Positions 28,129-37,303 are shown, numbered from the stretch's first letter. The stretch is DNA of 64,000 nt from Bacteroides luhongzhouii (GCF_009193295.2 NZ_CP059973.1:496001-560000); one strand, 5' to 3'. Notes: generated from the sequence alone by a model not told the origin. Translations and numbers: made by a program.

Positions 28129-29466
28129 ATGAAAATAATTCGTAAAACCATATCAGCTCTTCTGCTTGCCGGGATCGGAATCACTTCTATCCAAGCGCAG
28201 AACAACTCTCCGCAAGCATGGACATTGCGGCAATGTATTGACTATGCCATCGAGCATAATATAGAGATTCGTCAATCGGCCAACAGTGTTGAAGCCAATA
28301 AAGTGAGTGTAAACACTAGCAAATGGGCACGCCTTCCGAATTTGAGCGGCAGCGCCAGCCAAAACTGGAGTTGGGGACGTACTGCTTCTCCGATAGATAA
28401 CTCGTATAGTGACATTAACAGTGCCAATACTAGTTTCAGCTTGGGAACCAACGTACCTATATTTACCGGTTTGCAGTTGTCTAATCAATATTCACTTGCC
28501 AAGTTGGATTTAAAAGCCGCTATAGAAGATTTGAATAAAGCCAAAGAAGACATTGCGATTAATGTCACTTCTGCTTATTTGCAGGTTTTATTCAACCAAG
28601 AATTAAGTAAGATTGCTCATAATCAGGTAGATTTAAGCAAAGACCAGCTTAAGCGTATCCAAGGACTTCACGGAGTAGGTAAAGCATCCCCTTCTGAAGT
28701 GGCTGAAGCGCAAGCCCGTGTTGCGCAAGACGAAATGACTGCTGTACAATCAGACAATACGTACAAGTTGTCATTATTAGACCTCACCCAACTTTTGGAA
28801 TTACCTACGCCTGAAGGATTCGTGCTTGAAAGTCCTAAGGAAGAACTAGAGTTCGCCCCCCTCACTCCACCGGATGATATATACACACAGGCGCTTGCTT
28901 ACAAACCAAGTATTAAGGCTGCAGAATACCGTTTACAAGGTAGTCTTAATAGCATTCGTATTGCTCAAAGTGCATTCTATCCACAATTATCCTTCAGCGC
29001 CGGCTTAGGTAGTAATTATTATACGGTGAGCGGAAGATCTGAAAACAGCTTCGGCAGTCAGATAAAGAACAACCTGAATAAGTATGTAGGGTTCAACTTG
29101 AGCATTCCGATCTTTAATCGTTTTTCTACACGAAACCGGGTACGCACCGCTCGTTTACAACAAATAGACTTATCTTTGAGATTGGATAACAGTAAAAAAA
29201 TCCTTTATAAAGAAATTCAACAGGCTTGGTACAATGCTCTGGCTGCTGAAAGTAAGTATAACTCCAGTGAAGTGGCAGTGAAAGCCAATGAGGAGTCTTT
29301 CCGCTTGATGAGCGAAAAGTTCAATAACGGCAAAGCTACCTTTGTAGAATATAATGAAGCCAAACTTAATCTGACGAAAGCTCTTTCGGATAAGTTGCAA
29401 GCGAAATACGACTATCTGTTCCGGACTAAAATTCTGGATTTCTACAAAGGACAAGTCATTGAATAA
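28129..29466 (+). CDS. TolC-family outer-membrane channel
   Basis: About 445 residues from the ATG at 28129; a TTG at 28120 would add three. Signal peptide ending SIQAQ. Two outer-membrane-efflux repeats (about 25-220 and 230-440) with a Ser/Asn-rich N-terminus. The final piece of the tripartite system: together these five genes should form an ATP-driven conduit across both membranes. Substrate unknown; drugs, peptides or lipids are all seen for the family. Confidence 0.92.
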   Translation: MKIIRKTISALLLAGIGITSIQAQNNSPQAWTLRQCIDYAIEHNIEIRQSANSVEANKVSVNTSKWARLPNLSGSASQNWSWGRTASPIDNSYSDINSANTSFSLGTNVPIFTGLQLSNQYSLAKLDLKAAIEDLNKAKEDIAINVTSAYLQVLFNQELSKIAHNQVDLSKDQLKRIQGLHGVGKASPSEVAEAQARVAQDEMTAVQSDNTYKLSLLDLTQLLELPTPEGFVLESPKEELEFAPLTPPDDIYTQALAYKPSIKAAEYRLQGSLNSIRIAQSAFYPQLSFSAGLGSNYYTVSGRSENSFGSQIKNNLNKYVGFNLSIPIFNRFSTRNRVRTARLQQIDLSLRLDNSKKILYKEIQQAWYNALAAESKYNSSEVAVKANEESFRLMSEKFNNGKATFVEYNEAKLNLTKALSDKLQAKYDYLFRTKILDFYKGQVIE

Positions 29467-29473
29467 AAAGAAA

Positions 29474-29481
29474 TATATTTG
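29474..29481 (+). promoter_or_regulatory. -7 element of msrAB
   Basis: TATATTTG fits TAnnTTTG, 71 bp before the ATG at 29552, giving a leader of about 64 nt that contains the whole hairpin at 29508-29554. Confidence 0.5.
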
Positions 29482-29507
29482 AGTTTAGTTATAGTAGTTC
29501 CTTAAAA

Positions 29508-29554
29508 CATATCCGTTGGTTCATTCGTTATTATAGAAAGAACTAACGGATATG
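29508..29554 (+). promoter_or_regulatory. Hairpin that sequesters the msrAB start codon
   Basis: Fourteen consecutive pairs: 29508-29521 with 29541-29554 (one G-U at 29518/29544), loop 19 nt. The second arm ends in the ATG (29552-29554), so initiation would need the stem to open. No U-tract follows. Confidence 0.6.
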
Positions 29555-30580
29555 AAGTATTTTATCATCATAGTGATCGTAATGATTAGTAATACATTTT
29601 TAGGAGTTGCTAAACCAATGAAAAATCAAGCTGAAATCTATTTTGCAGGAGGATGTTTCTGGGGAACAGAACATTTCCTGAAACAAATTCGAGGAGTAGA
29701 AAGTACTCAGGTAGGATATGCCAACAGCAACGTTGCCAATCCGAATTATGAACAGGTCTGTTCAGGAAAAACCAATGCTGCGGAAACAGTAAAGGTGGTT
29801 TATGATCCTAAAACGGTAGATTTAAATCTGCTGCTTGATCTGTATTTCAAGACAATTGACCCTACCAGCCTCAACCGTCAGGGTAATGACCGGGGAACAC
29901 AGTATAGAACCGGAATTTATTATATAAATAAAGAAGATCTTCCTGTTATTAACCAGGCTATTAAACTATTGTCTGCACAATATAAGACTCCTATCGTCCT
30001 AGAAGTGAAACCATTGACTAATTTCTATCCCGCAGAGACTTATCATCAGGACTATCTGGATAAAAATCCGGGAGGATACTGCCATATCAATCCTGCTTTA
30101 TTTGAAATGGCACGCAAAGCCAACGCACCGAAAACAAAAGTGTATCAAAAACCAGATGACTCAACCCTCCGTAAGAAACTGTCGGCAGAACAATATGCCG
30201 TAACCCAGAAGAATGCCACCGAACCGGCCTTCCACAATGAATACTGGAATGAGCATCGTCCCGGTATTTATGTTGATATTACCACCGGAGAGCCTTTGTT
30301 TGTCTCTACCGACAAGTTCGATTCGGGTTGTGGCTGGCCTAGCTTTTCCAAACCGATTCAAAAAGATATCATCGCAGAGAAGAAAGATACCTCGCATGGT
30401 ATGATACGTACGGAAGTACGCAGTAAAACCGGGGATGCGCATTTGGGACACGTATTCACAGATGGCCCGAAAGAGAAAGGCGGATTACGTTATTGCATCA
30501 ATAGCGCCTCCCTTCGTTTTATCCCGAAAGAGAAAATGAAAGAGGAAGGTTATGAAGAATATTTGCCACTCGTTAAATAG
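29552..30580 (+). CDS. msrAB: Bifunctional methionine sulfoxide reductase MsrA-MsrB, secreted
   Basis: 342 residues with an N-terminal signal sequence. MsrA (about 25-185) has [11 protein letters not shown] with catalytic Cys; MsrB (about 200-335) has CGWPSF, zinc-ligand region, and [11 protein letters not shown] with the catalytic Cys. It repairs both S- and R-methionine sulfoxides, in the periplasm given the signal. Single gene with its own promoter and terminator. An alternative ATG at about residue 11 would truncate the signal. Confidence 0.93.
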   Translation: MKYFIIIVIVMISNTFLGVAKPMKNQAEIYFAGGCFWGTEHFLKQIRGVESTQVGYANSNVANPNYEQVCSGKTNAAETVKVVYDPKTVDLNLLLDLYFKTIDPTSLNRQGNDRGTQYRTGIYYINKEDLPVINQAIKLLSAQYKTPIVLEVKPLTNFYPAETYHQDYLDKNPGGYCHINPALFEMARKANAPKTKVYQKPDDSTLRKKLSAEQYAVTQKNATEPAFHNEYWNEHRPGIYVDITTGEPLFVSTDKFDSGCGWPSFSKPIQKDIIAEKKDTSHGMIRTEVRSKTGDAHLGHVFTDGPKEKGGLRYCINSASLRFIPKEKMKEEGYEEYLPLVK

Positions 30581-30626
30581 GTATCGAAAAGTAATATAAA
30601 TCAATAAAATAGTTTATCTGAGAAAC

Positions 30627-30664
30627 AAAACGGTGGATTATCCAATGAGGAAATCCACCGTTTT
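30627..30664 (+). terminator. msrAB terminator
   Basis: 13-bp stem (30627-30639 with 30652-30664) followed by a T-run to 30666. A-rich on the 5' side, so it may act on both strands. Confidence 0.85.
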
Positions 30665-30718
30665 TTAATGCAGTTAAATTAAAAGAGAGAGAAGGAGTTT
30701 CACAACTCCTATTTATTT

Positions 30719-31234
30719 TTATCTGCTGGCGGTCAGCAGAGTTGCTTCATTCGTTGCGGGAGTAGCTACGTTCATAGCCCAATTCACACCGGATTCTTCA
30801 ATCCACTTATCATTCCATTTATAGTTCATATAAGCTACCGGCATATTAGCGTCGTTCAATTCGTACACGCTCTTTTCAACAGCTGCATCGTAAGCTCTGT
30901 GAGAGTCATTCCAACGTGCGTATACCAAAGTGATTTCATTAGAAGAATAAATATAATCAATCTTGAAGTACGGCAGCCATTTGTCAGTGGAAGCATCCCA
31001 TTTGAAAGCCTCTTTGGTAGCCATTCTCTTCTGATCGTCATAGGTAAAATCATATTTCATGTGACGATAAAGAGAACCATCCAATCTGTAAATCACTTTC
31101 GATACAACGAGATCATCTACTTTTTCTTCATTAGTAATGAAGTTATTGTTTTGTGCTTTCACTGTTGCATTAGAAATACCCGCAAATACCATAGCAACTA
31201 AAACGATCATTCTGAATAATACTGTAGTTTTCAT
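30719..31234 (-). CDS. DUF3836 secreted protein
   Basis: 171 residues with a signal peptide (cut near VKAQ, residue 27). Repeated VIYRLDGSLYRHMKYDFTYDDQ-type strands match DUF3836, a Bacteroides family of uncharacterised small secreted proteins. No promoter motif was recognised. Single gene, convergent with msrAB across a terminator. Confidence 0.8.
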   Translation of the reverse strand: MKTTVLFRMIVLVAMVFAGISNATVKAQNNNFITNEEKVDDLVVSKVIYRLDGSLYRHMKYDFTYDDQKRMATKEAFKWDASTDKWLPYFKIDYIYSSNEITLVYARWNDSHRAYDAAVEKSVYELNDANMPVAYMNYKWNDKWIEESGVNWAMNVATPATNEATLLTASR

Positions 31235-31546
31235 AATTGTATATTTTTTATTTGTTCAACATTCAGTTTTTTGTTCTTCTGTTTATTAGACGGCTCAAGT
31301 GTCTCAAACGGTTGCAGCATTCTGAACTTTTTTCATTTTTCTTCGTTGTCCGCTTGCGACTATAGATATGCAACGAGCGTGCCAAAAAGATAACAAACTA
31401 ATAATCAGGAAGATTACAAACAGAGTGGTGTACGAAAATGAACAGTTGTACGCTTAGAATCGAACAACTAATAAAAAAAACAGTTTATATACCACGAAAC
31501 AGAATATTGTCTACCTTTGCACCCGATAAATTATCAAAATCAAACG
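31235..31546. other. Divergent intergenic region
   Basis: 312 bp between divergent genes. It holds the GT51 promoter at 31512-31519; I see no ORF, RNA or strong hairpin in the rest. Confidence 0.5.
31512..31519 (+). promoter_or_regulatory. -7 element of the GT51 gene
   Basis: TACCTTTG, 28 bp before the ATG at 31547. It contains the TTG codon at 31517, so an ORF start there is not real. Confidence 0.6.
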
Positions 31547-33505
31547 ATGAAAAAGAACAGTAAGAAACATATTCTTCTGCTGTCAGCCAGTGGAGGTATA
31601 CTCATCTGTCTCATCAGTATTTATTTAAGTCGCAACGCTCTCTTAAGAAGCATAGTCGACAAACGTACATTTCATATTGAACAAACTCACGGGCTACGTA
31701 TTCATTACGATAATCTGGAAATGAATGGATTGGATGAAATCATCCTCGAAGGTCTATCTGTTGTACCCGAACAACGGGACACATTACTGACACTCACATC
31801 CACCCGTGTCAAACTGAACTTCTGGAAATTACTAAGCAGAAAAATAAAAATACGTTATGTAGCCGCAGATGGAATTACACTTGCATTCACTAAGCGGGAT
31901 TCCATCGCCAACTACGATTTCCTTTTTAGAAAGAGACCAGAGTATCTCACTCGAACGTCGCCACAAACGGACACCCAAACAAATTACGCAGAAAGAATCA
32001 ACAAAATATTAAATTTATGTTATGGTTTTATGCCCGAAAACGGACAACTAAACAATATCTGTATCACAGAAAGAAAGGACAATAATTTTGTATCTCTCAC
32101 TCTTCCCTCTTTTATCATTAAAGAAAATCATTTTCAATCCGTCATCACCATACAAGAAGACAGTTTAGCACAGCATTGGATAGCCGATGGTGAACTGCAC
32201 CAACATTACAACTCATTAAAAGCAACGCTTTATTCATCTGATTCTCTAAAAGTTTCCATACCTTATATAACACGTAGATATGGTGCTAAGATAACCTTTG
32301 ATACTTTATCGTATAGCCTGAAAAAAGAAATTGGGCCTTCCAAACAAATCTATCTCAAAGGAAAAGCGAGAGTGAACGGACTGGACGTATTTCATAAAGC
32401 CCTCTCTCCTGAAATCATTCATCTCGATCGCGGACAGCTCTGTTACGAGATGAATATAAACGGACACTCATTTGAATTGGACAGTACTACCATTGTTGAC
32501 TTCAACAAACTCCAGTTCCATCCTTATTTACGTGCCGAGAAGGAAAAGGGAAACTGGCATTTCACTGCGGCAGTCAACAAATCCTGGTTTCCGGCAGACG
32601 ACCTGTTCAGTTCTCTGCCAAAAGGATTATTCAGTAATCTGGAAGGTATCAAGACAAGTGGCAAGCTGGCTTATCATTTTCTGTTAGATATTGATTTTGC
32701 GCAACTGGATAGTCTCAAACTGGAATCTGAATTGAAAGAAAAAGATTTCCGTATCATAAGCTACGGAGCTACTTCACTCTCCAAGATGTCCGGTGAGTTC
32801 ATTTACACAGCTTATGAGAATGGAGTGCCGGTACGAACCTTCCCTATCGGTCCTTCATGTAAACACTTTACCCCTCTGGACAGCATTTCCCCCATTCTAA
32901 GAATGTCTGTCATGCAAAGCGAAGATGGAGCATTCTTTTATCATCGCGGTTTCCTGCCCGATGCCTTACGGGAAGCACTGATTTACGACCTGCAAGTGAA
33001 ACGCTTTGCACGAGGAGGAAGTACGATCACCATGCAATTGGTAAAGAATGTATTCCTGAACCGTAACAAAAACTTTGCGCGTAAGCTGGAAGAGGCATTG
33101 ATTGTGTGGCTGATAGAGAATGAAAGATTAACTTCCAAAGAACGTATGTACGAAGTATATCTGAATATTGTAGAATGGGGACCGCTCGTTTATGGTATTC
33201 AGGAAGCTTCTGCTTACTATTTCAAGAAACGCCCTTCGCAACTGACCACGGAAGAAAGTATTTTCCTGGCTTCCATCATCCCGAAACCCAAACATTTCCG
33301 TAGTTCTTTTGCAGAAAGCGGACAATTAAAGGATAATATGGAAGGTTATTACAAGCTGATTGCAAAACGTCTTGCACAGAAAGGAGTAATAAGTGAAATC
33401 GAGGCGGATAGTATCCGCCCCGATATCCAAGTTACGGGCGACGCCCGGAATAGTCTAGCCGGTGAAAAACCGGAGTCTAGTTCTCCTTCCGCTGAGGAGC
33501 AATGA
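31547..33505 (+). CDS. GT51 peptidoglycan glycosyltransferase with AsmA-like N-terminus
   Basis: 652 residues. An N-terminal membrane anchor precedes about 390 residues of long beta-strands resembling AsmA/TamB-type repeats (IHYDNLEMNGLDEIILEGLSV). The C-terminal GT51 domain (about 455-640) has all key motifs: SEDGAFFYHRG (catalytic Glu), RGGSTITMQLVKN, RKLEEAL and KERMYEVYLNIVEWG. It should polymerise lipid II; no transpeptidase domain is present. Typical MtgA is about 240 residues, so the N-terminus is unusual. It ends with Ser-rich tail. Confidence 0.85.
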   Translation: MKKNSKKHILLLSASGGILICLISIYLSRNALLRSIVDKRTFHIEQTHGLRIHYDNLEMNGLDEIILEGLSVVPEQRDTLLTLTSTRVKLNFWKLLSRKIKIRYVAADGITLAFTKRDSIANYDFLFRKRPEYLTRTSPQTDTQTNYAERINKILNLCYGFMPENGQLNNICITERKDNNFVSLTLPSFIIKENHFQSVITIQEDSLAQHWIADGELHQHYNSLKATLYSSDSLKVSIPYITRRYGAKITFDTLSYSLKKEIGPSKQIYLKGKARVNGLDVFHKALSPEIIHLDRGQLCYEMNINGHSFELDSTTIVDFNKLQFHPYLRAEKEKGNWHFTAAVNKSWFPADDLFSSLPKGLFSNLEGIKTSGKLAYHFLLDIDFAQLDSLKLESELKEKDFRIISYGATSLSKMSGEFIYTAYENGVPVRTFPIGPSCKHFTPLDSISPILRMSVMQSEDGAFFYHRGFLPDALREALIYDLQVKRFARGGSTITMQLVKNVFLNRNKNFARKLEEALIVWLIENERLTSKERMYEVYLNIVEWGPLVYGIQEASAYYFKKRPSQLTTEESIFLASIIPKPKHFRSSFAESGQLKDNMEGYYKLIAKRLAQKGVISEIEADSIRPDIQVTGDARNSLAGEKPESSSPSAEEQ

Positions 33506-33532
33506 GATTGATATAAATAATAAAGGAATAGG

Positions 33533-34804
33533 TTATCTTCTTGAATTGCTGTTTCTTTCAGAGGAACGGGAAGAGCCTTGAGTGCTATTGCTTCTCGTAC
33601 TTCCGGAAGAAGAACGTCTTTCTGTTTGTCCGCTGGAAACATTGCTCCGGGTAGAGCTACCACTGCTTCGAGTAGAGCTCGAACTACCGCTACTACGGTT
33701 AGAGGTAGTACTGCTGCTACGGCTAGAAGTATGGTCACTACTGCGACTGGAATTACTGCGGCTAGAGCTAGAGCTACTACGACCGGAAGAACTATTGTTT
33801 CTTTCAGAACTGTTATTTCTATTATAGGAACCACTACTATCGTTTCGTCTACTTGAACTTTCCCTTGAGCTGCTACTTGTTTTTCCACTTTCACGGTTGG
33901 AACCAGTACTTGTTGAACTTCCGCTTGTCGGTCTGCGGTTAGAGTTTGAAGAACCGGAACTTGTTTCCGGGCGACGACCTGGATTACGCTCCCCTTCTAC
34001 TCTATTTGTATTCCCGTTTCTATTAGGAACAACATCTTTATTCGGTCTCCCACTTCCGGACGGTGTAGACGGTCTGACAGAAGTCGAAGGTCTATCTCCT
34101 GATTCCGGACGGGGACGAGTCGACGTACCAGGACGTGTTGTCGATGAACCCGGACGGGAAGAATTACCCGGACGTGTCGGTGCATTATGCGGACGAGTAG
34201 AAGTATTTGGGCGGAACCGGACAGAGCCGAAATCCGAACGACGATAAGAGTGATATACTCTCTGATCTCTCACCCGGTGCGATGCAGAGTAATGGTTGAA
34301 ATTAGTATATCTTCCCCGATAGTAGCTTGTATGGTGAAAGTGTGGACGATAATGCGCTCCACAATAAGTACGGTAATGATAAGGCACACCGAAATAAAAC
34401 AAGCTACGGTTTGGGTAATTGACGTAAACCCTGAAACTCCATTTCCCTCCGGTTACATAAATCGGCCGATAGAAATACTCGGCCCCCAGAAACCGGCGAT
34501 ACTGCGCATCACTCAATACCCATCGAAGATCGTCGTTACGGATATCCAAAGCTTCATAATAATCATCCAATGCCCATTCGTAACCACGCGCTACGTAATC
34601 CATTATATTACGGACAGAATAAATAAAATCGTAATTAATCTCATACGCATCATTATATTGCTGTGTACTCAAGCTCAATTCATACGCCATCTTATCGGTA
34701 AGAAAACGTGTTTCCTTACGTACCTTGCTAGTGCTCATTCCAGCCATTACGGTCATATTGGCGGTCAGACCGACAGCAAAGACTAAAAACAGTATTCGTT
34801 TCAT
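33533..34804 (-). CDS. Secreted protein with long Ser/Arg-rich low-complexity tail
   Basis: 423 residues with signal peptide (TVMAG). The first 200 residues are ordered, with DAYEINYDFIYSVRNIMDYV helices and a Tyr/His-rich region, and resemble DUF-type periplasmic proteins seen beside DUF4476 genes. Residues about 205-423 are a Ser/Arg/Thr/Gly/Asn tail with many SR and RS steps and a few RPG repeats. Tail-like sequences bind nucleic acid or polyanions in other organisms; here function is unknown. Third gene of an operon with two DUF4476 genes upstream, end-to-end with the GT51 gene. Confidence 0.7.
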   Translation of the reverse strand: MKRILFLVFAVGLTANMTVMAGMSTSKVRKETRFLTDKMAYELSLSTQQYNDAYEINYDFIYSVRNIMDYVARGYEWALDDYYEALDIRNDDLRWVLSDAQYRRFLGAEYFYRPIYVTGGKWSFRVYVNYPNRSLFYFGVPYHYRTYCGAHYRPHFHHTSYYRGRYTNFNHYSASHRVRDQRVYHSYRRSDFGSVRFRPNTSTRPHNAPTRPGNSSRPGSSTTRPGTSTRPRPESGDRPSTSVRPSTPSGSGRPNKDVVPNRNGNTNRVEGERNPGRRPETSSGSSNSNRRPTSGSSTSTGSNRESGKTSSSSRESSSRRNDSSGSYNRNNSSERNNSSSGRSSSSSSRSNSSRSSDHTSSRSSSTTSNRSSGSSSSTRSSGSSTRSNVSSGQTERRSSSGSTRSNSTQGSSRSSERNSNSRR

Positions 34805-34818
34805 AATTCAATCTCCTA

Positions 34819-35502
34819 TCATTTATTATTCCGATGATATTCCTCAATAAACTTATGCATCTCATCCTTATATGCATTAGAAAATAAAATATCGATCACC
34901 TTATTAAAATTCCGTTTATCCCTTACATAAGGGTACAATTTCTTCATCATCTCTACCTGGTCAGGAGTATAAGAAATCTCTTTCACTATTTTCACGCATT
35001 GATTTGAAGTGACATCATACGTTCTCAACATCTGATTGATGAGTTTCTTCTGATCTTCATTCATGACCGTGAATTTGAGCTTATTGATGAACTCATCAAA
35101 CTCCTGGTCCGTCATTAAACGAGGCTCTTCCGCCTGTTCGTGATTAGGATAAACCTCCACGGTAGTGTTTACAGCGGGGGGCACCATAACGGGATGCATC
35201 GGTGAAGGTCTGCCATACCCCCTGAACGTATCCATACTGACCACTTCTCTATTTACAAACTGGACGACTATTGTCATAGGCTCCGAGGTGAGTACAGGTG
35301 TACCGTTATCACGATGGAACTCCCATTCTTCCATATCACCGTCAAAACGCCGGAAATCAGGTTTTCCCAAAATGGACTCTACTTGTGATTGAGACATTCC
35401 CTGATGTATACCCATCACCTGTTTGGTAGATACATAGCTGGTAAAACAGCTACTAACCAATATCCCCAGCACCAAACACAGCATAAGATGTATCTTTTTC
35501 AT
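34819..35502 (-). CDS. DUF4476 lipoprotein with SmpA/BamE-like N-terminus
   Basis: About 227 residues from the ATG at 35502; the ORF opens at 35532 but the lipoprotein signal (lipobox VSSC, Cys about 19) begins at residue 11. After it, the segment MGIHQGMSQSQVESILGKPDFRR resembles SmpA/BamE/OmlA proteins. The C-terminal 90 residues are DUF4476 (FDEFINKLKFTVMNEDQKKLINQMLRTY). 14 bp before the Ser/Arg-rich gene. Likely an envelope protein; function unknown. Confidence 0.75.
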   Translation of the reverse strand: MKKIHLMLCLVLGILVSSCFTSYVSTKQVMGIHQGMSQSQVESILGKPDFRRFDGDMEEWEFHRDNGTPVLTSEPMTIVVQFVNREVVSMDTFRGYGRPSPMHPVMVPPAVNTTVEVYPNHEQAEEPRLMTDQEFDEFINKLKFTVMNEDQKKLINQMLRTYDVTSNQCVKIVKEISYTPDQVEMMKKLYPYVRDKRNFNKVIDILFSNAYKDEMHKFIEEYHRNNK

Positions 35503-35528
35503 AACCGTATCATTTTTAGTTAATAGTA

Positions 35529-36221
35529 TCAACGCCTACCGTATTCTATCACAAAATCTTTCATCTTTTCCTTACTGGAACTAAATGTCAAGGTATTAAT
35601 TACCAAAAGGAAAGCTTCTTTATCCACAATCCGGGGATACATCATCTTCATAATCTCCATCCGGTCGTCATCGAATGTATAAAGTTTGGTCAGTTGGAGA
35701 CATTGGGCAGATGTAAAATCAGAACCGGCCAATGCAGCATTAAGCAACTTTATACGGTCATCTTTAAAAGGCTCCTTCTTCATCTCATTATAAAACGTTT
35801 GAAAGAGCTGATCGTTCATGACCCTGTTGTAACCATATCCCGGGCGGTGTTCTCCTTGTCCCGGACGATGTTCCCCCTGTCCGGGGCGGTCGGGTCTTTC
35901 CGGGTGCATGTTATCACGTCCGTCCACCCATATCTCTTTCACTCCCCGTCCATCAAAATAAACGTAGTCTTTATACAATTTTTCTCCTTTCCATACTCGC
36001 TCTCCCGGACGTGTAAAGCGGGTAGCAAACACTTCAACAGTATAATGTCCGGGATTCAAATTGGCTATAAAGCAGGTAGTAGTAGGCAAACAGATCTGGT
36101 TTCCTCCCAAGTAAACAAGAATCGGAGTATTTCCGCCGTCGATACGGATTCCTTTAACAGACTGCGCTTTTAAGGAAAGGGCAGCGAACAGGATGCAGAA
36201 ACTTATTATAATCTTACGCAT
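35529..36221 (-). CDS. DUF4476 secreted protein
   Basis: 230 residues with signal peptide (SLKAQ). N-terminal beta-sandwich-like PEGA-type region (GHYTVEVFATRF), a GEHRPGQGEHRPG repeat linker, and C-terminal DUF4476 (about 140-228; FQTFYNEMKKEPFKDDRIKLLNAAL) clearly paralogous to that of the next gene. Leads the DUF4476/Ser-Arg operon, with a -7 element at 36265-36272. Confidence 0.8.
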   Translation of the reverse strand: MRKIIISFCILFAALSLKAQSVKGIRIDGGNTPILVYLGGNQICLPTTTCFIANLNPGHYTVEVFATRFTRPGERVWKGEKLYKDYVYFDGRGVKEIWVDGRDNMHPERPDRPGQGEHRPGQGEHRPGYGYNRVMNDQLFQTFYNEMKKEPFKDDRIKLLNAALAGSDFTSAQCLQLTKLYTFDDDRMEIMKMMYPRIVDKEAFLLVINTLTFSSSKEKMKDFVIEYGRR

Positions 36222-36264
36222 AGCTTATCTAGTTTTTATTATTTATATCTTTAATCTGATATCA

Positions 36265-36272
36265 CAAAAATA
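36265..36272 (-). promoter_or_regulatory. -7 element of the DUF4476 operon, overlapping the cvfB terminator
   Basis: Reverse strand TATTTTTG (TAnnTTTG). It is also the T-tract of the terminator hairpin just upstream, so one sequence may end one transcript and start the next. Confidence 0.45.
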
Positions 36273-36293
36273 GGGTGAGGAAACTCCCCACCC
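36273..36293 (-). terminator. Terminator of the CvfB-like gene
   Basis: 9-bp stem with one mismatch (36273-36281 with 36285-36293) followed on the minus strand by TATTTTTG. A second, small palindrome TAGGGAaaTCCCTA lies at 36317-36330. Confidence 0.65.
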
Positions 36294-36336
36294 CAATGAT
36301 TCTCTCTATTCGTATGTAGGGAAATCCCTATTCTGT

Positions 36337-37176
36337 TTAGGAATCCGCCAAAACAATGCCATCCTCGTGCAAGGTAATCAGACGTTTCTTATACAAGTCG
36401 CCCACGCCTTTCTTAAAGGTTTTCTTGCTGACACCAAACGTGTCGTAGATATCTTCCGCAGGACTTTTATCATTCAAACTGATTCGTCCCCCGTGCTCTT
36501 TGATATAGTCTAGCAGCGTTTTCGAAAAATCATCTATCTTTTCAAAACCGGGTTTCTGAAGAATCAAATCTACCTTACCATCTTCACGCACCTGTTTCAC
36601 AAAAGCTTTCATCTCCATCCCTGTCTCCAACGGACAGAATATTTCATTTTCATACAATAAACCGCTATACTTGTCATCTATAATTGCTTTAAAGCCTAAG
36701 TCCGTCTTCTGCCAGATAAGAATATTCACCTCTGCTCCCGGAGTATATTCCGGCTTTTCTTTCGACAGATAACGTTCCACTTTTGCCGAAGCTACAATAC
36801 GATAACTCTCTTCATCCACATGCGCATGAACCACATACTTCCGTCCAACCAGCATTTTCATCTTCTGCTCACGGAACGGCACAAACAGATCTTTCATCAA
36901 TCCCCAGTTCAGGAAAGCTCCGTATTGATTTACCCAGGAGACTTCCAGACAAGCAAACTGTCCGACCTGCACTAACGGAGTCAGTGTCGTAGCAATCAGC
37001 CTCTCATCCATATCCAGGTAAAGAAACACATTCAAAAAATCTCCGATCTTACAATCCTCGGGCACATAGCGGGTAGGCAACAAAATTTCACCTTCTTCCC
37101 CACCATCGAGATATACGCCGAAATCGACTTCTTTCACGACTTCAAGCTGGTTGAACTTTCCTAATTCAATGCTCAT
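36337..37176 (-). CDS. S1-domain RNA-binding protein (CvfB-like)
   Basis: 279 residues built from OB/S1-like domains (FNQLEVVKEVDFGVYLDGGEEGEILLPTRY near the start) and a C-terminal winged helix (SPAEDIYDTFGVSKKTFKKGVGDLYKKRLI). Matches the CvfB/YitL family, S1-type proteins; in Staphylococcus CvfB binds RNA and affects virulence gene expression. Cytosolic RNA binding here is inferred. Single gene with a -7 element at 37204-37211. Confidence 0.85.
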   Translation of the reverse strand: MSIELGKFNQLEVVKEVDFGVYLDGGEEGEILLPTRYVPEDCKIGDFLNVFLYLDMDERLIATTLTPLVQVGQFACLEVSWVNQYGAFLNWGLMKDLFVPFREQKMKMLVGRKYVVHAHVDEESYRIVASAKVERYLSKEKPEYTPGAEVNILIWQKTDLGFKAIIDDKYSGLLYENEIFCPLETGMEMKAFVKQVREDGKVDLILQKPGFEKIDDFSKTLLDYIKEHGGRISLNDKSPAEDIYDTFGVSKKTFKKGVGDLYKKRLITLHEDGIVLADS

Positions 37177-37203
37177 ATTCTTATCTATTTATTATATAGA
37201 ATA

Positions 37204-37211
37204 CAAAGATA
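37204..37211 (-). promoter_or_regulatory. -7 element of the CvfB-like gene
   Basis: Reverse strand TATCTTTG; a TTG lies 21 bp further upstream (37233-37235). 27 bp before the ATG at 37176. Confidence 0.6.
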
Positions 37212-37303
37212 ATCTATTTTGAATAGATCTCTCAATCAGTCAGCTATAACTTTTCGTTATCGGGCAAAACTATTTGCAATGAACAATTTGCTTTCTAATA
37301 TGT

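Noticed and set aside
31517..31546. TTG start of the GT51 gene
   Set aside because: It lies inside the -7 box, so the ATG at 31547 is used.
33578..34247. Plus-strand ORFs over the Ser/Arg-rich tail
   Set aside because: They are antisense readings of low-complexity serine and arginine codons, rich in Leu, Glu or Arg, with no independent support.
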